From Cyclobacteriaceae bacterium (GTDB taxonomy: Bacteria > Bacteroidota > Bacteroidia > Cytophagales > Cyclobacteriaceae): 15,828 nt of DNA. The notes under the pieces are model-generated. The model ran no database searches and had not been told where the DNA came from. It worked only from the letters and a program-made list of their open reading frames with translations. The translations under genes and the position numbers were made by a program. Location of the stretch: assembly GCA_030589835.1 (NCBI GenBank), contig JAUUZS010000020.1, positions 1 to 15,828 on the forward strand, in the 5' to 3' direction. Below, in pieces: positions 7,475 to 15,505 of this stretch (positions are counted from its first letter, which is position 1; each line of letters begins with the position of its first letter).

Positions 7475-8435
7475 AAATTACTTTAACTCGGTTTTCCTTA
7501 AATGTGATGTCCTTGATGTGTTTTGGCACATCCATTTCTTCGATTGTAATCGTAGAATCTGTGGCATGTATATTATTTAAATCGGCAATGATCAAAAAAT
7601 TTTCCTTTTTTGTTTTGTTTCTAAAACTTTTCTGGACTTTATAAAATGCCTCTACAGTGCTTGTTTGTATATATGCTGTGGAATCGTAAGGGAAATTTAC
7701 TTGTTCGATATCCAGGAAGGTACTTTGTTCTACAAACTCTTCTACATCGAATCTTATTCGTATCACCTCAGGATTTTTCTTGATCTGAGAAGGGGAAAAA
7801 AGATCGAGGCTCAATTCTTCGTCATAGCGATTGTTGATGTTTTTATCTGACAAAGAAACCAAAAATACATCCGGGAGCTTATTGATTTGAGAAATCGGGC
7901 CACGAAAATTAACAGAATCAGGCTCCACCATAAGCTCCGATGTAATGTAAAATTCATCCTTTAGCTGTATGCTCGAAGAATCCAATTTTATACGAAGCCT
8001 TTTATCGGCATATGGATCAATTTTAAACTCAATAGTATCAATTGCAATATAATTGATGTTCAATTCGGTGATTTGTTCAGAAAATATGGGCAGTAAATTA
8101 CTGGCAGTAAAAAATGTGGTTTGAACCGGGTTTTCAGGCTTTAAAATCACAGGTTCTACATTTACTGAAATCGTTCTTTTCAGCAATTGCCATCCTCCAC
8201 CAGTAACATTGATGGGAATTTCGTCGGGTGCATCTTTCAAGGCTACTAAACTATCCCTGTCAAAAACCAACTTAACAGGGTAGTTGATCCGCGTGGTGTA
8301 TACTTTATTTAGCGCATTGAAAAACCAGAAAGTAGCGGCTGTCGAAAAGCATAGTAAAACCACTTTCCAGTTCACACCTTTAAGTGGCCTTAAAAAATTT
8401 TCTAAAGCAAAAACTATTTTTCTGACATCAACCAA
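7464..8435 (-). CDS. YbbR-like (CdaR-type) membrane-anchored protein
   Basis: The 323-residue product has one membrane segment near residues 24-42 (VVLLCFSTAATFWFFNALN), a short cytoplasmic N-terminus and a large extracytoplasmic beta-rich part. The part beginning NYPVKLVF and containing VTGGGW (about 78-83) is characteristic of YbbR-like domains. In Firmicutes YbbR/CdaR regulates the diadenylate cyclase CdaA. Here no cyclase gene is adjacent, so that role is not supported by this window. It lies 5 bp after yajC and overlaps coaE by 11 bp, a conserved Bacteroidota arrangement. I am confident of the family but not of its function in this organism. Confidence 0.82.
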   Translation of the reverse strand: MVDVRKIVFALENFLRPLKGVNWKVVLLCFSTAATFWFFNALNKVYTTRINYPVKLVFDRDSLVALKDAPDEIPINVTGGGWQLLKRTISVNVEPVILKPENPVQTTFFTASNLLPIFSEQITELNINYIAIDTIEFKIDPYADKRLRIKLDSSSIQLKDEFYITSELMVEPDSVNFRGPISQINKLPDVFLVSLSDKNINNRYDEELSLDLFSPSQIKKNPEVIRIRFDVEEFVEQSTFLDIEQVNFPYDSTAYIQTSTVEAFYKVQKSFRNKTKKENFLIIADLNNIHATDSTITIEEMDVPKHIKDITFKENRVKVIYAQ

Positions 8436-8440
8436 CTAAC

Positions 8441-8755
8441 TCACTTTTTTTTCTCCTCGTATTTTTTACTCGCCTCAAGAGAAATAGACGATTTCTCAAT
8501 GACAATTTTTGTTCCTCTGTCTACTTCCAACAACAGCGTATCCTCCTCTATGGAGACTATCTTTCCATGGATTCCTCCCATAGTAACGGCGCTATCACCT
8601 TTTTTTATATCATTTAAAAAATTCTTCTGATCTTTTTGCTTTTTCTGCTGTGGTCGAATCATAAAAAAATAAAAGATTACGATAATTCCTCCTATAAGTA
8701 ATAAATTACCGTACCCTGCTGATCCTCCCCCGACTTGTAATAATATTCCTAACAT
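8441..8755 (-). CDS. yajC: Preprotein translocase accessory subunit YajC
   Basis: YajC is a small inner-membrane protein that associates with SecDF-YidC and SecYEG. The 104-residue product shows the family pattern: a single transmembrane helix around 17-33, then the signature IRPQQKKQK (33-41). A soluble beta domain follows with GDSAVTMGGIHGKI and a lysine-rich tail. Two N-terminal glycine-rich turns precede the helix. It sits 17 bp after the DUF1573 gene and 5 bp before the YbbR-like gene, on the same strand. No secD/secF genes are in the window. Confidence 0.93.
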   Translation of the reverse strand: MLGILLQVGGGSAGYGNLLLIGGIIVIFYFFMIRPQQKKQKDQKNFLNDIKKGDSAVTMGGIHGKIVSIEEDTLLLEVDRGTKIVIEKSSISLEASKKYEEKKK

Positions 8756-8772
8756 AAATTTTTATTTATAAA

Positions 8773-9309
8773 TTAACTATTTGTATTATCTTTTGGGATG
8801 ACATTGCCCGTGATTTTAAGTCTGGTCACTTCGGGCATTGTATTCGCATTGATATTCACGTATTTCGTCTGAAGATTTTTTCTGTTCGCACTATTAAATT
8901 TAATCGTTATCTGTCCTTTTCCGCCGACAGCTATCGGCTCTTTTGGCCAGGAGGGCACGGTACAGCCGCATGTGGCGGTGGCCTTGTTAATGATCAACGT
9001 TGAAGCACCGGTATTGGTAAATTCAAAGGTATAATCAACAATATCACCTTCCGTTACACTTCCGAAATTGTACTCTGTAGTATTAAATGTCATTACGGGA
9101 ATATCAGTGTCATTTGCAGTATTTGCCACTGCGACAGGCTTTGTTGCGGGTGCCACAGGCGTCGTACTACTTCCAGTAGATTTTCCTTCAAGAACGGCTA
9201 TTCGCCTTTCCAGGCTTTTAATGTTATTCTCAATTTTTTTATTTGAACAGGCACTTATTGCTCCTGCCATAAACACAAGCATCAGTATTTTATAATACAG
9301 CATTTTCAT
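8773..9309 (-). CDS. DUF1573-domain lipoprotein
   Basis: The 178-residue product is exported and lipidated at Cys21 (lipobox ending AISAC). After the Cys comes a short coiled coil with regular a/d positions Ile26, Ile30, Leu33, Ile37 and Leu40. A Thr/Pro/Ala/Val-rich linker follows (about 43-67), then one DUF1573 immunoglobulin-like domain: YNFGSVTEGDIVDYTFEFTNTG, then ATCGCT with Cys114/Cys116, ending in LKITGNV. DUF1573 domains are widespread in Bacteroidota envelope proteins, but their function is not established. Two in-frame ATGs lie within three codons; I use the first. It lies 16 bp after the YtxH-like gene and 17 bp before yajC. Confidence 0.85.
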   Translation of the reverse strand: MKMLYYKILMLVFMAGAISACSNKKIENNIKSLERRIAVLEGKSTGSSTTPVAPATKPVAVANTANDTDIPVMTFNTTEYNFGSVTEGDIVDYTFEFTNTGASTLIINKATATCGCTVPSWPKEPIAVGGKGQITIKFNSANRKNLQTKYVNINANTMPEVTRLKITGNVIPKDNTNS

Positions 9310-9325
9310 CTTTATATTGATTTTT

Positions 9326-9628
9326 TTAATTTTTTCCTCCTTTGATCTGTCCTATCAGGTCATCGACGTCTTTAAGCAATTTTTCTGCTTTATCTTTGGC
9401 GTCACTAATTACTTTTTTTCCTTTTTCTTTAGCGACGGTTGAGGTGCCTTCTTCCCCTTCGATCATACTTTCGATAATCTCTTCCAATTCGTTTTTATAT
9501 TTATCCACTAAAAAAGAAAGTTTATCTCTTGTACTCGAACCTTTATCTGGCGCATACAGAATACCCAGGATAGCTCCTGCAGCTGCCCCTATGATAAATG
9601 CTAATGTTGAATTTGATCTTTTACTCAT
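9326..9628 (-). CDS. YtxH-domain small membrane protein
   Basis: A 100-residue protein with a glycine/alanine-rich membrane segment around 9-25 (TLAFIIGAAAGAILGILY) followed by APDKGSSTRDKL, the recognisable start of YtxH (gas-vesicle-like/stress) domains. The rest is a charged, amphipathic, probably helical tail (EELEEIIESM... to KAEKLLKDVDDLI). YtxH proteins are often general-stress associated in Firmicutes; the role in Bacteroidota is unknown. It begins 11 bp after nusB and ends 16 bp before the DUF1573 gene, so it is part of the same transcript. Confidence 0.8.
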   Translation of the reverse strand: MSKRSNSTLAFIIGAAAGAILGILYAPDKGSSTRDKLSFLVDKYKNELEEIIESMIEGEEGTSTVAKEKGKKVISDAKDKAEKLLKDVDDLIGQIKGGKN

Positions 9629-9639
9629 GTCAATATATT

Positions 9640-10824
9640 TTATTTATTGTCTATTAACCCTCGCCCGCTTTTCTTTATAACACCCTTATCTACGAGTTCT
9701 ATGCAAAGCCCGTCCAATATACCATTAACGAATTTTTTGCTTTTAGGGGTACTGAATGTTTTTGAAATTTCAATAAACTCATTAATTGTAACTTTCGTCG
9801 GGATGCTGGGAAAACTGATCAATTCTGCCACTGCCATTTTCAATAACACCTTATCTGTCATCGCAACCCGTTCGATATCCCAATTTAGCAACTTTTTTTT
9901 CAACAAACTTTCCAGGTAATCATTTTCCCGGACGGTAAAATTAAAAAGCTCCTTTACATATTCCGAATCGTCTTCCCAATTGTAGGAGATATCGGCGATT
10001 TGCATACTCATTGATTCTTCCTTTACCGATTTCAGCGTTTTTAAAACCAAGCTTCTGATGATTGGTTTATTCTCTGACCAGTCCAGGTCAATATCTTCAA
10101 AAAAACTGGTAAAAACGTCATTTTTAAAAATGATCCTTCGACAAATATAATCGAGAATTTCCCAATCTTCCTCATAATTGGTGCTTTCTTTTATGATGTA
10201 CTCCCGAAAGGCCTCATCTTTATTCAGTACGCCTTTATACCAATCCCTCAATTGATCTGCCCACTTAGCCCAACTCGTTTTGTTGCTTCCTTTGCGTTCC
10301 TGAAAGGTTTCATCACCTTTCAATTTCTCAACAACCCTATTGAAATACAAATTTGTCCCGGATTGCGCTTTTTTACCAAGAACGTTAGTTAAGGATTTCT
10401 TCTCATCGGCAATCTTTTTGTTTTGAAAGGCCATTTCCTCCAATAAGGAAAGAATCAAGAGATGAGATTTTGTCACCTTTGAAGCTTCGCTCAACAGATC
10501 TTTTGAGAGTCTTTTTAAATCCAGGGAATTTTGATTTCCTACATATCTCACTGCATCCTTTACTTCCTGATCTACATCTTCATCTGCCTCCTCCAGAGAA
10601 ACTGAATTTTGATCCTCCTTGCTAAATTTCAGATCGTAGAGTTCTAGAGCCAGTGCTTTTTTTCGCTGTAGTTCGTCTTTATCAATTATATCCATGGAAT
10701 TGAGGTCTGGAGAAAACCTCTTATCAATGATATCCAATCCCATCAGGTAATTTGCCCCTTTGCAGCTTTCGTAGGAATACAGGTTTTTGAATGCTTTTAT
10801 TCTTAGCGACCGACGATTTATCAT
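9640..10824 (-). CDS. nusB: Transcription antitermination factor NusB, long form
   Basis: NusB binds boxA RNA with S10/NusE and supports antitermination of rRNA operons. The C-terminal part (about 285-385) carries the recognisable NusB pattern: WDIERVAMTDKVLLKMAVAEL followed by IPTKVTINEFIEISKTFSTPKSKKFVNGILD. The first 20 residues, INRRSLRIKAFKNLYSYES, are also NusB-like. Between them is a long helical, charged insert, including an acidic patch around 70-92, which brings the protein to 394 residues against about 140 in E. coli. Bacteroidota NusB proteins are generally long, so this is lineage-typical in kind. It heads the minus-strand run; the 134-bp spacer upstream has no clear promoter match. 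Confidence 0.92.
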   Translation of the reverse strand: MINRRSLRIKAFKNLYSYESCKGANYLMGLDIIDKRFSPDLNSMDIIDKDELQRKKALALELYDLKFSKEDQNSVSLEEADEDVDQEVKDAVRYVGNQNSLDLKRLSKDLLSEASKVTKSHLLILSLLEEMAFQNKKIADEKKSLTNVLGKKAQSGTNLYFNRVVEKLKGDETFQERKGSNKTSWAKWADQLRDWYKGVLNKDEAFREYIIKESTNYEEDWEILDYICRRIIFKNDVFTSFFEDIDLDWSENKPIIRSLVLKTLKSVKEESMSMQIADISYNWEDDSEYVKELFNFTVRENDYLESLLKKKLLNWDIERVAMTDKVLLKMAVAELISFPSIPTKVTINEFIEISKTFSTPKSKKFVNGILDGLCIELVDKGVIKKSGRGLIDNK

Positions 10825-10922
10825 TTATTATTTTGTTATTGAAAGAACACTCATATATAGCCACCACTAATCCATTATACTATTACAAAATGGTTATCAT
10901 GTAATATCGGATGTGTGGGCTG

Positions 10923-10940
10923 ACTTCCGCTTCCGAAAGT
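10923..10940 (-). terminator. Hairpin after leucine dehydrogenase gene
   Basis: On the minus strand, 19 bp after the leucine dehydrogenase stop, ACTTTCG and CGGAAGT pair (7 bp with one G-U) around a GAAG loop. No T-tract follows, so it is not a classical intrinsic terminator. It could be a 3'-end-stabilising structure or chance. The rest of the 134-bp spacer to nusB is AT-rich and featureless. Confidence 0.3.
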
Positions 10941-10958
10941 ACACATCATGGGTTCATC

Positions 10959-12059
10959 TTAATTTTTTGCAACTTCAGAAATTCTCTTTTTTGCCACGCT
11001 CATGGCAGCCTCTTGCGTATGGATTCCTTTTTGCTCAGCCAGATTTAAGATATCTAAGGTTGTCTGGTAAATCTTTTCTATCTTAAGCAGTACCTTTTCT
11101 TTACTCCACCCTCCCAGGTAATCTATGCCTACATTAATCAATCCTCCGGCATTAATCAGAAAATCAGGCGCATAAATAATGTCCTTTTTTGCCAATAATT
11201 GCCCATGAAGTAACTCATCACTCAGCTGATTGTTTGCCGCACCGGCGATAATCTTACAATGCAGCCTGTCAATGGTACTGTCATTTATGGTAGCACCCAG
11301 AGCGCAAGGAGCATATATATCTACATCCAAATCATAAATTTCCTCCTGGCCAACTACCTGGGCGCCAAACTTGGCGGCGGCTTCTATTGCTCTGTTTTCA
11401 TTGACATCTGACACAAAGAGCTTCACATTTTCTTTGGCCAGGTATTCTAAAAGATACATGCCTACATGACCTGTACCCTGCACACTCACATGCCTGCCCT
11501 CTAATGAATCATTACCATAGGCCTTTTTTGCAGAAGCCTTCATCCCCATATATACCCCATAGGCAGTCATTGGCGATGGATCACCTCCCCCACCTATACT
11601 TTCCGATAAGCCAGTAACATGTTTTGTTTCCATGGAAATATACTCCATATCGTCCGGGGACATATTGACATCCTCGGCCGTGACATACAAGCCGTTAAGA
11701 CTTTCTACGAATCTCCCAAAACGTCTAAGAAAAGCTTCATTTTTTAATTTGTCAGCATTGCCAATAATCACGGCTTTTCCCCCACCTAGTTTCAATCCTG
11801 ATATTGCAGCTTTGTAGGTCATGCCCCTGGCCAACCTCAGCACATCATTTAGGGCTTCGGCATCGGAGGTATACTCCCACATTCTTGTGCCTCCCAATGC
11901 AGGACCGAGCACCGTATTGTGTATGCCTATAATTGCCTTCAATCCTGTTTCACTATCATTGCAAAAAACAATCTGTTCATGATCGTTTTTTGCCATTTCA
12001 CCAAAAACCTCAAGGGCTTTGGTTCTTTTTATATCATTTACTTCTATCATTGATACCAT
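10959..12059 (-). CDS. Leucine dehydrogenase (Glu/Leu/Phe/Val dehydrogenase family)
   Basis: This NAD-dependent enzyme oxidatively deaminates branched-chain amino acids (leucine, valine, isoleucine) to 2-keto acids. The 366-residue product matches leucine dehydrogenases along its whole length. It has LGPALGGTRMW (51-61), GMTYK with Lys83, GLKLGGGK with the catalytic-type Lys95, TAEDVN with Asp130, NPSP-like DPSPMTAYGVY (160-170), Rossmann motif GTGHVG (195-200), and IYAPCALGATIND then AGAANNQL. Two Met codons lie near the start (residues 1 and 4). I prefer the first because it follows an A-rich stretch. Its own promoter lies upstream and it reads toward nusB, 134 bp apart. In Bacteroidota it may feed iso-branched fatty acid synthesis (inference). 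Confidence 0.93.
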   Translation of the reverse strand: MVSMIEVNDIKRTKALEVFGEMAKNDHEQIVFCNDSETGLKAIIGIHNTVLGPALGGTRMWEYTSDAEALNDVLRLARGMTYKAAISGLKLGGGKAVIIGNADKLKNEAFLRRFGRFVESLNGLYVTAEDVNMSPDDMEYISMETKHVTGLSESIGGGGDPSPMTAYGVYMGMKASAKKAYGNDSLEGRHVSVQGTGHVGMYLLEYLAKENVKLFVSDVNENRAIEAAAKFGAQVVGQEEIYDLDVDIYAPCALGATINDSTIDRLHCKIIAGAANNQLSDELLHGQLLAKKDIIYAPDFLINAGGLINVGIDYLGGWSKEKVLLKIEKIYQTTLDILNLAEQKGIHTQEAAMSVAKKRISEVAKN

Positions 12060-12114
12060 TATTTTATCAGATTGGCTACTTTTGCCAAATGATCTCCGAT
12101 AATTTAAAACATGG

Positions 12115-12144
12115 CAAAATTACTACTTTTTACTTTTAATACAA
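12115..12144 (-). promoter_or_regulatory. Promoter for leucine dehydrogenase
   Basis: On the minus strand TTG (plus 12142-12144, in context ATTG) is followed after 19 bp by TAATTTTG (plus 12115-12122), matching TTG-N19-TAnnTTTG. The -7 element ends 55 bp before the first ATG at 12059, so a start around 12108 gives a leader of about 50 nt. It lies in the 139-bp divergent spacer shared with the ABC exporter gene. Confidence 0.65.
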
Positions 12145-12159
12145 TCGGAATAGATCGTA

Positions 12160-12167
12160 CATATTTG
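12160..12167 (+). promoter_or_regulatory. Weak -7-like element for the ABC exporter gene
   Basis: CATATTTG differs from the TAnnTTTG consensus at its first base only and ends 31 bp before the GTG start. No TTG stands at the expected upstream spacing, so this is a tentative assignment based mainly on position. Confidence 0.25.
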
Positions 12168-12198
12168 GTATAAACAAAGTTAACCATTCAATGCTCAA

Positions 12199-13980
12199 GT
12201 GAAGGAACTCCGATATTTAAATAAGTATTTTATAAAATATAAAGCCTATTTGTTGTTAGGGCTGCTCTTTGTCATACTATCCACCATATTTCAAATTTTA
12301 CCGGCACAATTGGTAAGGTATGCCCTTGATCTCGTTGCGGAAAACCTGAGCATTTACAAATCCTTTGATGGCCTGGATTTGCAGGACATTTTTAGGGCTT
12401 CGATCAATAGAAGCATTGTTTTTTATGGGGTTTTAATCCTATTCATCGCTCTATTGAGAGGATTATTTCTTTTTTTGGTAAGACAGACCATAATTATCAT
12501 GTCAAGGCACATCGAATACGACCTTAAAAATGAAGTGTTTAATCACTATCAGTCCTTGCCATTGAGTTTTTATAGAAAAAATAATACCGGCGACCTGATC
12601 GCCAGAATTTCTGAGGATGTTGGTAAGGTGAGAATGTATATAGGGCCGGCGATTATGTATGGATTAAATATGCTAATTCTCGCATTGATCCTTTTGCCGG
12701 TGATGCTTTCTATCAGTGTCAAATTGACTTTGTATGCTTTAATTCCTCTTCCTTTTCTTTCAATAAGCATTTATTTTGTCAACAACATCATCAACAAAAG
12801 AGCGGAGGAAATCCAGGAGAGCCTTTCCTCCCTTTCTACTTTTGTGCAGGAAGCATTTAGTGGGATTCGGGTGCTCAAATCATTTGCCAGGGAGGCCGGT
12901 TCACTAGAAAAATTTACCGATGAGAGCGATCATTATAAAAAGAAATCCCTTCAGCTCACTCAGGTAAATGCCATGTTTTTTCCATTGATCATGTCACTTA
13001 TTGGCTTGAGCACGGTGCTAACCATATTTGTTGGCGGCACAGAAGTAATAAATGGTACATTGACCATTGGCAATATTGCGGAGTTTATTTTGTATGTAAA
13101 TTTATTGACCTGGCCGGTTACCGCCCTCGGGTGGATAACAAGCATTATACAACGCGCAGCGGCTTCTCAAAAGCGAATTAATGAATTTCTTAACACCAAA
13201 AACGATATCGTTTCAGAGCAGAACATCGAAAAGGAAATCGATGGTCAGGTAGAATTTAAAAATGTAAGTTTTACCTACGAGGATTCCGGTATCAAAGCTT
13301 TAAAAAATATTTCCTTCAAAGTAAATCCTGGAGAATCACTGGCCATTATCGGGACAACAGGCAGTGGAAAAAGTACCATTGCAAACCTGATTGGTCGCAT
13401 GTTCGATCCCTCATCAGGCAGTATACTGGTAGATCACATTGACCTGAAGCATTACAATCCCACCAAACTCAGGGATCAGATGGGCAGTGTGCCTCAGGAC
13501 GTTTTTCTTTTTTCTGACACCATTTCAAATAATGTGGCTTTTGGTTTAAATGATCTTGATAAACACAAAACCATAGAAGCATTAAAAAATGCTGACCTAT
13601 ATGAGAATGTGATGGAGTTTCCCATGCAACTGGAAACGATATTGGGAGAACGAGGCATCACGTTGTCCGGAGGGCAAAAACAACGCTTGTCTATTGCCAG
13701 GGCCCTGGCCAAAGAACCTCGTTTGCTGATTTTAGATGATTGTCTTTCTGCTGTTGACACAAAAACAGAACACAACATTTTGAATAGTTTACAGAAATTA
13801 ATGGCCGACAAGACAAGCATCATCATTTCGCATAGAGTGTCGTCTGCTAAATTGGCGGACCGGATCATTGTATTGGACGACGGCCATATTATTGAAAGCG
13901 GAACCTATAATCAGCTTATGACATCCGACAGTATTTTCAGGCAACTTTATGAAAAACAGCTTGTAAATAAGGAGATCTAA
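12199..13980 (+). CDS. ABC exporter half-transporter (MsbA/MDR-like)
   Basis: The 593-residue product fuses a type I exporter membrane domain (about 1-330, with hydrophobic helices near 17-37, 72-95, 148-195 and 258-305) to an ATP-binding domain (about 350-593). ATPase motifs are Walker A GTTGSGKST (385-393), Q-loop Gln433, signature LSGGQ (489-493), Walker B LLILDD (509-514) and switch His545. The residue after the Walker B aspartate, normally the catalytic Glu, is Asp514, as seen in degenerate sites of heterodimeric exporters such as TM287. The start is GTG; no in-frame ATG lies between it and the stop at 12181. A homodimer or a pair with an unlinked half-transporter is possible; no partner is in the window. 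Substrate unknown. Confidence 0.9.
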   Translation: MKELRYLNKYFIKYKAYLLLGLLFVILSTIFQILPAQLVRYALDLVAENLSIYKSFDGLDLQDIFRASINRSIVFYGVLILFIALLRGLFLFLVRQTIIIMSRHIEYDLKNEVFNHYQSLPLSFYRKNNTGDLIARISEDVGKVRMYIGPAIMYGLNMLILALILLPVMLSISVKLTLYALIPLPFLSISIYFVNNIINKRAEEIQESLSSLSTFVQEAFSGIRVLKSFAREAGSLEKFTDESDHYKKKSLQLTQVNAMFFPLIMSLIGLSTVLTIFVGGTEVINGTLTIGNIAEFILYVNLLTWPVTALGWITSIIQRAAASQKRINEFLNTKNDIVSEQNIEKEIDGQVEFKNVSFTYEDSGIKALKNISFKVNPGESLAIIGTTGSGKSTIANLIGRMFDPSSGSILVDHIDLKHYNPTKLRDQMGSVPQDVFLFSDTISNNVAFGLNDLDKHKTIEALKNADLYENVMEFPMQLETILGERGITLSGGQKQRLSIARALAKEPRLLILDDCLSAVDTKTEHNILNSLQKLMADKTSIIISHRVSSAKLADRIIVLDDGHIIESGTYNQLMTSDSIFRQLYEKQLVNKEI

Positions 13981-13998
13981 GAATAGCCTCTTCATTAA

Positions 13999-14015
13999 AA
14001 TAATGTTTCATTATT
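13999..14015 (+). terminator. AT-rich hairpin downstream of the ABC exporter gene
   Basis: Eighteen bases after the stop, AATAATG and CATTATT form a perfect 7-bp inverted repeat around TTT, with a five-T run at 14020-14024. Only one G-C pair is present, so stability is low and termination is uncertain. The rest of 13981-14174 (194 bp) shows no gene and no convincing -33/-7 promoter for the next gene. Confidence 0.3.
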
Positions 14016-14174
14016 CCACTTTTTAGTACAATTCCAACGTAAAAGTTACCGATGATCCTTTTGGATAATTATAGGCAAGGTATTTATTGGTGCTATTGCT
14101 TATTTGCGTAATTATTTTTTAGAAACGGTATTGCTACAATTGCCGAAAAATATCGAAAACAGACACATTTTAAG

Positions 14175-15503
14175 ATGAAAAAGTTTAGTATCATTATTTT
14201 AATCATTGTTATAGCAGGACAATGGGGATGTAATTCCAGCAAGAAATCTTTTGAATCCGGGAATTATTATTCCTCCGTCATGCAATCAGTTAGTAAACTG
14301 AGAAAAAATCCAAAACATAAAAAATCGATTGAGATTCTTAGTCAGGCCTATCCTATGGGTGTGGATTATTACAAGGCTCAGGTAAACAGGATGAAAAGCA
14401 GCCAGGATCGATTTAAAAACGGAAAAATTGTTGATTCCTATAAAATGCTCAACAATATGCACGATGCCATCCAAAAAAGCCCCGGTGCCTTGCAAGTTAT
14501 CCCATATCCTGAGGATTTTTACAATCAGCTAAAATTCCATACCCAGGAAGCTGCTGCAGAACGATATACTGCCGGGCAAGAATCTCTTGCCATGGGCTCC
14601 AGGCCTTATGCCATTCAAGCATATGAACATTTTATCCAATCTGATTTATATTTTCCCGGTTACAAGGATGTGAGGGAAAAAATTGAAGAAGCGAAATATT
14701 TTGCTACGCTAAAAGTCCTTGTAGACCAAGTTCCGGTACCGAGCATGAAAGCAGGGCTAAGCGCTCAGTTTTTTCAGGATCAGATCGAGCAATTTCTGTT
14801 TAATTATAACGACAATGAATTTATTCGTTTTTATTCCATGCGCGACGAAAACCTGAAAGACCCAGATCAAATCCTGGTTTTTCAATTTGATGATTTCGTG
14901 GTTGGCCAGGTAAATAACCAGGAACGGATCATTGAAACCTCCAAAGATAGCGTAGTAATTGCCAGGATACCCAAATCATCGGTTCAGGCGGCAACACCTG
15001 TAGAACAAAAAATCGTAATCTGTCATACACCAAACCCAAATTCTAATGCTAAACAAACGATCGAAGTTAGCGTGTCGGCCCTTCAGGCACACCTTGATCA
15101 TGGCGATAAAATAGGCCCTTGTGACGGTTATACAGGAAATTTAGGCAAATCTTCAGGCGTGAACGTCCCTAAAGAAGAGTATATTAATGTTTATGGAACG
15201 GTAAAAGCTAAATTCACAGAAAATACACGAGAGGTTATTTCAAGGGGGTTATTGAGTATGAGAATAATGGATGCCAAATCCAATACCGTGGTGCTTCATG
15301 AAAAATTTCCCGGTGAATTTATTTGGGTAAATAAATGGGGAAATTTCAACGGCGATGAAAGGGCTTTGACCCGTGAACAACTCAACATTGCAAATCAGGA
15401 GGCTATGCAGCCACCACCGCCACAGCATTTATTTATAGAATTTTGCAAGCCTATCTACGGGCAGGTGAAATCCAAGGTTCAGCAGTATTATAATAACCTC
15501 TAA
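14175..15503 (+). CDS. Putative lipoprotein with embedded Cys/His motif
   Basis: This 442-residue protein starts with a hydrophobic signal followed by Cys19, a probable lipidation site, although QWGC is a loose lipobox. Residues about 25-185 look helical and repeat-like (for example AAAERYTAGQESLAMG then YAIQAYEHF), suggesting TPR-type packing. Residues 279-318 carry a compact motif: ICHTPNPN, then a run ending HLDHGDKIGPC, with Cys283, His284, His306, His309, Asp311 and Cys316. The C-terminal third (about 335-442) resumes a beta-type pattern (YGTVKAKFTENTREV, FPGEFIWVNKWGNFNGDERALT). I recognise the outer parts only as a type of uncharacterised Bacteroidota lipoprotein. It is likely in the periplasm or on the cell surface. 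Function unknown. Confidence 0.8.
   Translation: MKKFSIIILIIVIAGQWGCNSSKKSFESGNYYSSVMQSVSKLRKNPKHKKSIEILSQAYPMGVDYYKAQVNRMKSSQDRFKNGKIVDSYKMLNNMHDAIQKSPGALQVIPYPEDFYNQLKFHTQEAAAERYTAGQESLAMGSRPYAIQAYEHFIQSDLYFPGYKDVREKIEEAKYFATLKVLVDQVPVPSMKAGLSAQFFQDQIEQFLFNYNDNEFIRFYSMRDENLKDPDQILVFQFDDFVVGQVNNQERIIETSKDSVVIARIPKSSVQAATPVEQKIVICHTPNPNSNAKQTIEVSVSALQAHLDHGDKIGPCDGYTGNLGKSSGVNVPKEEYINVYGTVKAKFTENTREVISRGLLSMRIMDAKSNTVVLHEKFPGEFIWVNKWGNFNGDERALTREQLNIANQEAMQPPPPQHLFIEFCKPIYGQVKSKVQQYYNNL
15009..15128 (+). other. Region encoding the CH...HxxHGDxxGxC motif
   Basis: These codons encode residues 279-318 of the lipoprotein. The pattern CH-x21-H-x2-HGD-x2-G-x-C recurs in secreted proteins of Bacteroidota and other phyla, often near domain boundaries. 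Two Cys and three His in a short span could form a disulfide or bind a metal (inference). Pro/Asn-rich and Gly/Ser-rich flanks suggest a separately folding module placed in a linker. Confidence 0.6.
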
Positions 15504-15505
15504 CA

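Noticed and set aside
10934..10941. TACTTTCG on the minus strand as a nusB -7 element
   Set aside because: One consensus base is wrong, the nearest TTG is 28 bp upstream instead of about 19, and the element falls in a hairpin.
13494..13868. Minus-strand reading frame of 124 codons opposite the ABC ATPase domain
   Set aside because: It is antisense to the Walker A/signature/Walker B coding region, with no family resemblance or promoter.
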